Positions 63,450 through 64,000 of a DNA stretch of 64,000 nucleotides are shown one piece after another (position 1 is the stretch's first letter; each line of letters opens with the position of its first letter). The notes under the pieces are model-generated. The model was not told the DNA's origin, searched no databases, and was given only the letters and a program-made list of their open reading frames with translations. Origin of the DNA: Tridacna crocea (lineage: Eukaryota; Mollusca; Bivalvia; Cardiida; Cardiidae); NCBI GenBank assembly GCA_943736015.1, contig OX031063.1, positions 19,513,501 through 19,577,500 on the forward strand, in the 5' to 3' direction. The position numbers and the translations under genes were made by a program.

Positions 63450-63512
63450 AACAGTGTAGATCCAAGATCAGACTGCACGTTCTGTGCAGTCTGATCTTGG
63501 ATCTACACTGTC
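63450..63512. mobile_element. Family C hairpin, perfect palindrome
   Basis: 28-bp arms with no mismatch from ACAGTGTAGATCC at 63451 to GGATCTACACTGT at 63511, loop GTTCT, the inverse of the AGAAC loop at 17681. Preceded by TCCTTGTCGA and followed by CCGCAAAA. Confidence 0.97.
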
Positions 63513-63884
63513 CGCAAAAAGTCGTTTTTTCGTGCTTAGGAGCCGAAGTGTTAATGTCAACTGTGTAGGTTCTTCAAGGCTAAAGGTTGATTTATTAAAA
63601 TGATTTAAACAAAGCGATTGAGTTATGTTATTGCACTCACCTTTAGACACGCTGCATTATCTAATGTTTTACCTAGGCAGGTTTGCTTCCCGATGATAAT
63701 TAGATTATGTAAGAATAATTTATCATTAAACTGTCCATCAAAGAGCAAAAATCTTTAAAGGAAATGTTTTCAACCATTTTCTATAATAGTGGGTTTATGT
63801 TAGGCTTTTGCGAAGGGAGTCTACAAGGATCAACATGCATTTTTATGAAGTCACCATCCATTCGTAACTTGTTATTTTCAAGAA
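63513..63884. other. No gene recognised
   Basis: AT-rich, nothing supported. Confidence 0.35.
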
Positions 63885-64000
63885 TTTTCCAAATTTGCAG
63901 GTAATACAACTTCTAATTGGCAAAACCAATTTGATTGGTTTAACCAACTGGTTTAGCCAATCAGAAGTTGTGCTACTTTCTGATGGCAGACTGATCAGAC
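63885..64000. repeat. Family I foldback, cut by the window end
   Basis: ACAACTTCTAATTGGCAAAA, CCAATTTGATTGGTTTAACC, AACTGGTTTAGCCAATCAGA, AGTTGTGCTACTTTCTGATG. The apex carries an extra small repeat (CCAATTTGATTGG). Confidence 0.8.

Noticed and set aside
1..64000. CRISPR-like array or bacterial defence system
   Set aside because: Hairpin repeats are dispersed, not regularly spaced with unique spacers, and the window is plainly animal DNA.

Overview
This window is animal nuclear DNA. It is AT-rich and gene-poor, with no operons or bacterial signals, and it is packed with short palindromic elements (MITE-like) and tRNA-derived SINEs. The one clear gene is a Mab-21 (MAB21L1/2-type) gene. Tandem repeats of a type I know from bivalves (units around CAATAACTCC and GTGCACTGCACTTCTCC), together with the hairpin and SINE families, suggest a bivalve mollusc, probably a heterodont of the Dreissena kind. 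The species is inference from remembered repeat types and was not searched.

Gene content: the intronless mab-21 gene lies at 53601-54707 on the minus strand and encodes 368 residues, or 359 from the second Met. A possible bidirectional promoter (CCAAT, CRE-like and homeodomain-type sites) lies near 55075-55190. A weak 89-codon ORF runs the other way at 55180-55449. Every other open frame I examined is short, unrecognised, or made of repeat sequence. In vertebrates MAB21L1 and MAB21L2 sit inside introns of NBEA and LRBA, so the whole window may be intronic sequence of a neurobeachin-type gene. No exon of such a gene was recognised here.

Repeats dominate. Family A (over fifty copies or fragments, about 230 bp, termini TTAACCCTTTACC and GGTAAAGGGTTAA, central 65-bp hairpin) runs through the whole window. 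Family B (five copies) has the same ends and a related hairpin. Family C carries a hairpin built on GATCAGACTGCAC. Families D, E, F, G, H, I, J and K are other palindromic or dispersed repeats. Ends containing TTAA suggest piggyBac-like non-autonomous elements. No transposase was seen. Two SINE families are present, and one insertion has a perfect 12-bp target-site duplication.

The most interesting signal is in the hairpins. Families A and B differ at four stem positions, and at each one the base pair is flipped on both arms together; one copy at 56781-56841 is an exact intermediate. Families C, E, F and G, with unrelated outer sequence, share an apex core (GRTCAGMCTGCRC), again changed on both arms together. 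This points to selection on a folded form or to a copying mechanism that keeps the arms matched. Self-insertion into TTAA ends, left-left and right-right recombinants, apex deletions and apex duplications show how these elements break and rejoin.

Layout: 1-5050 A, B, C, D elements and a bivalve tandem repeat; 5050-12050 sparse repeats; 12050-22700 dense A copies with C, D, H, J; 23200-30600 minisatellite, A copies and SINEs; 30600-38650 A, C, G copies and SINEs; 38650-45200 sparse; 45200-53420 dense A, E, F, I copies; 53600-55450 mab-21 and its upstream region; 55450-64000 A mosaics, family K, F, C, B and I copies.
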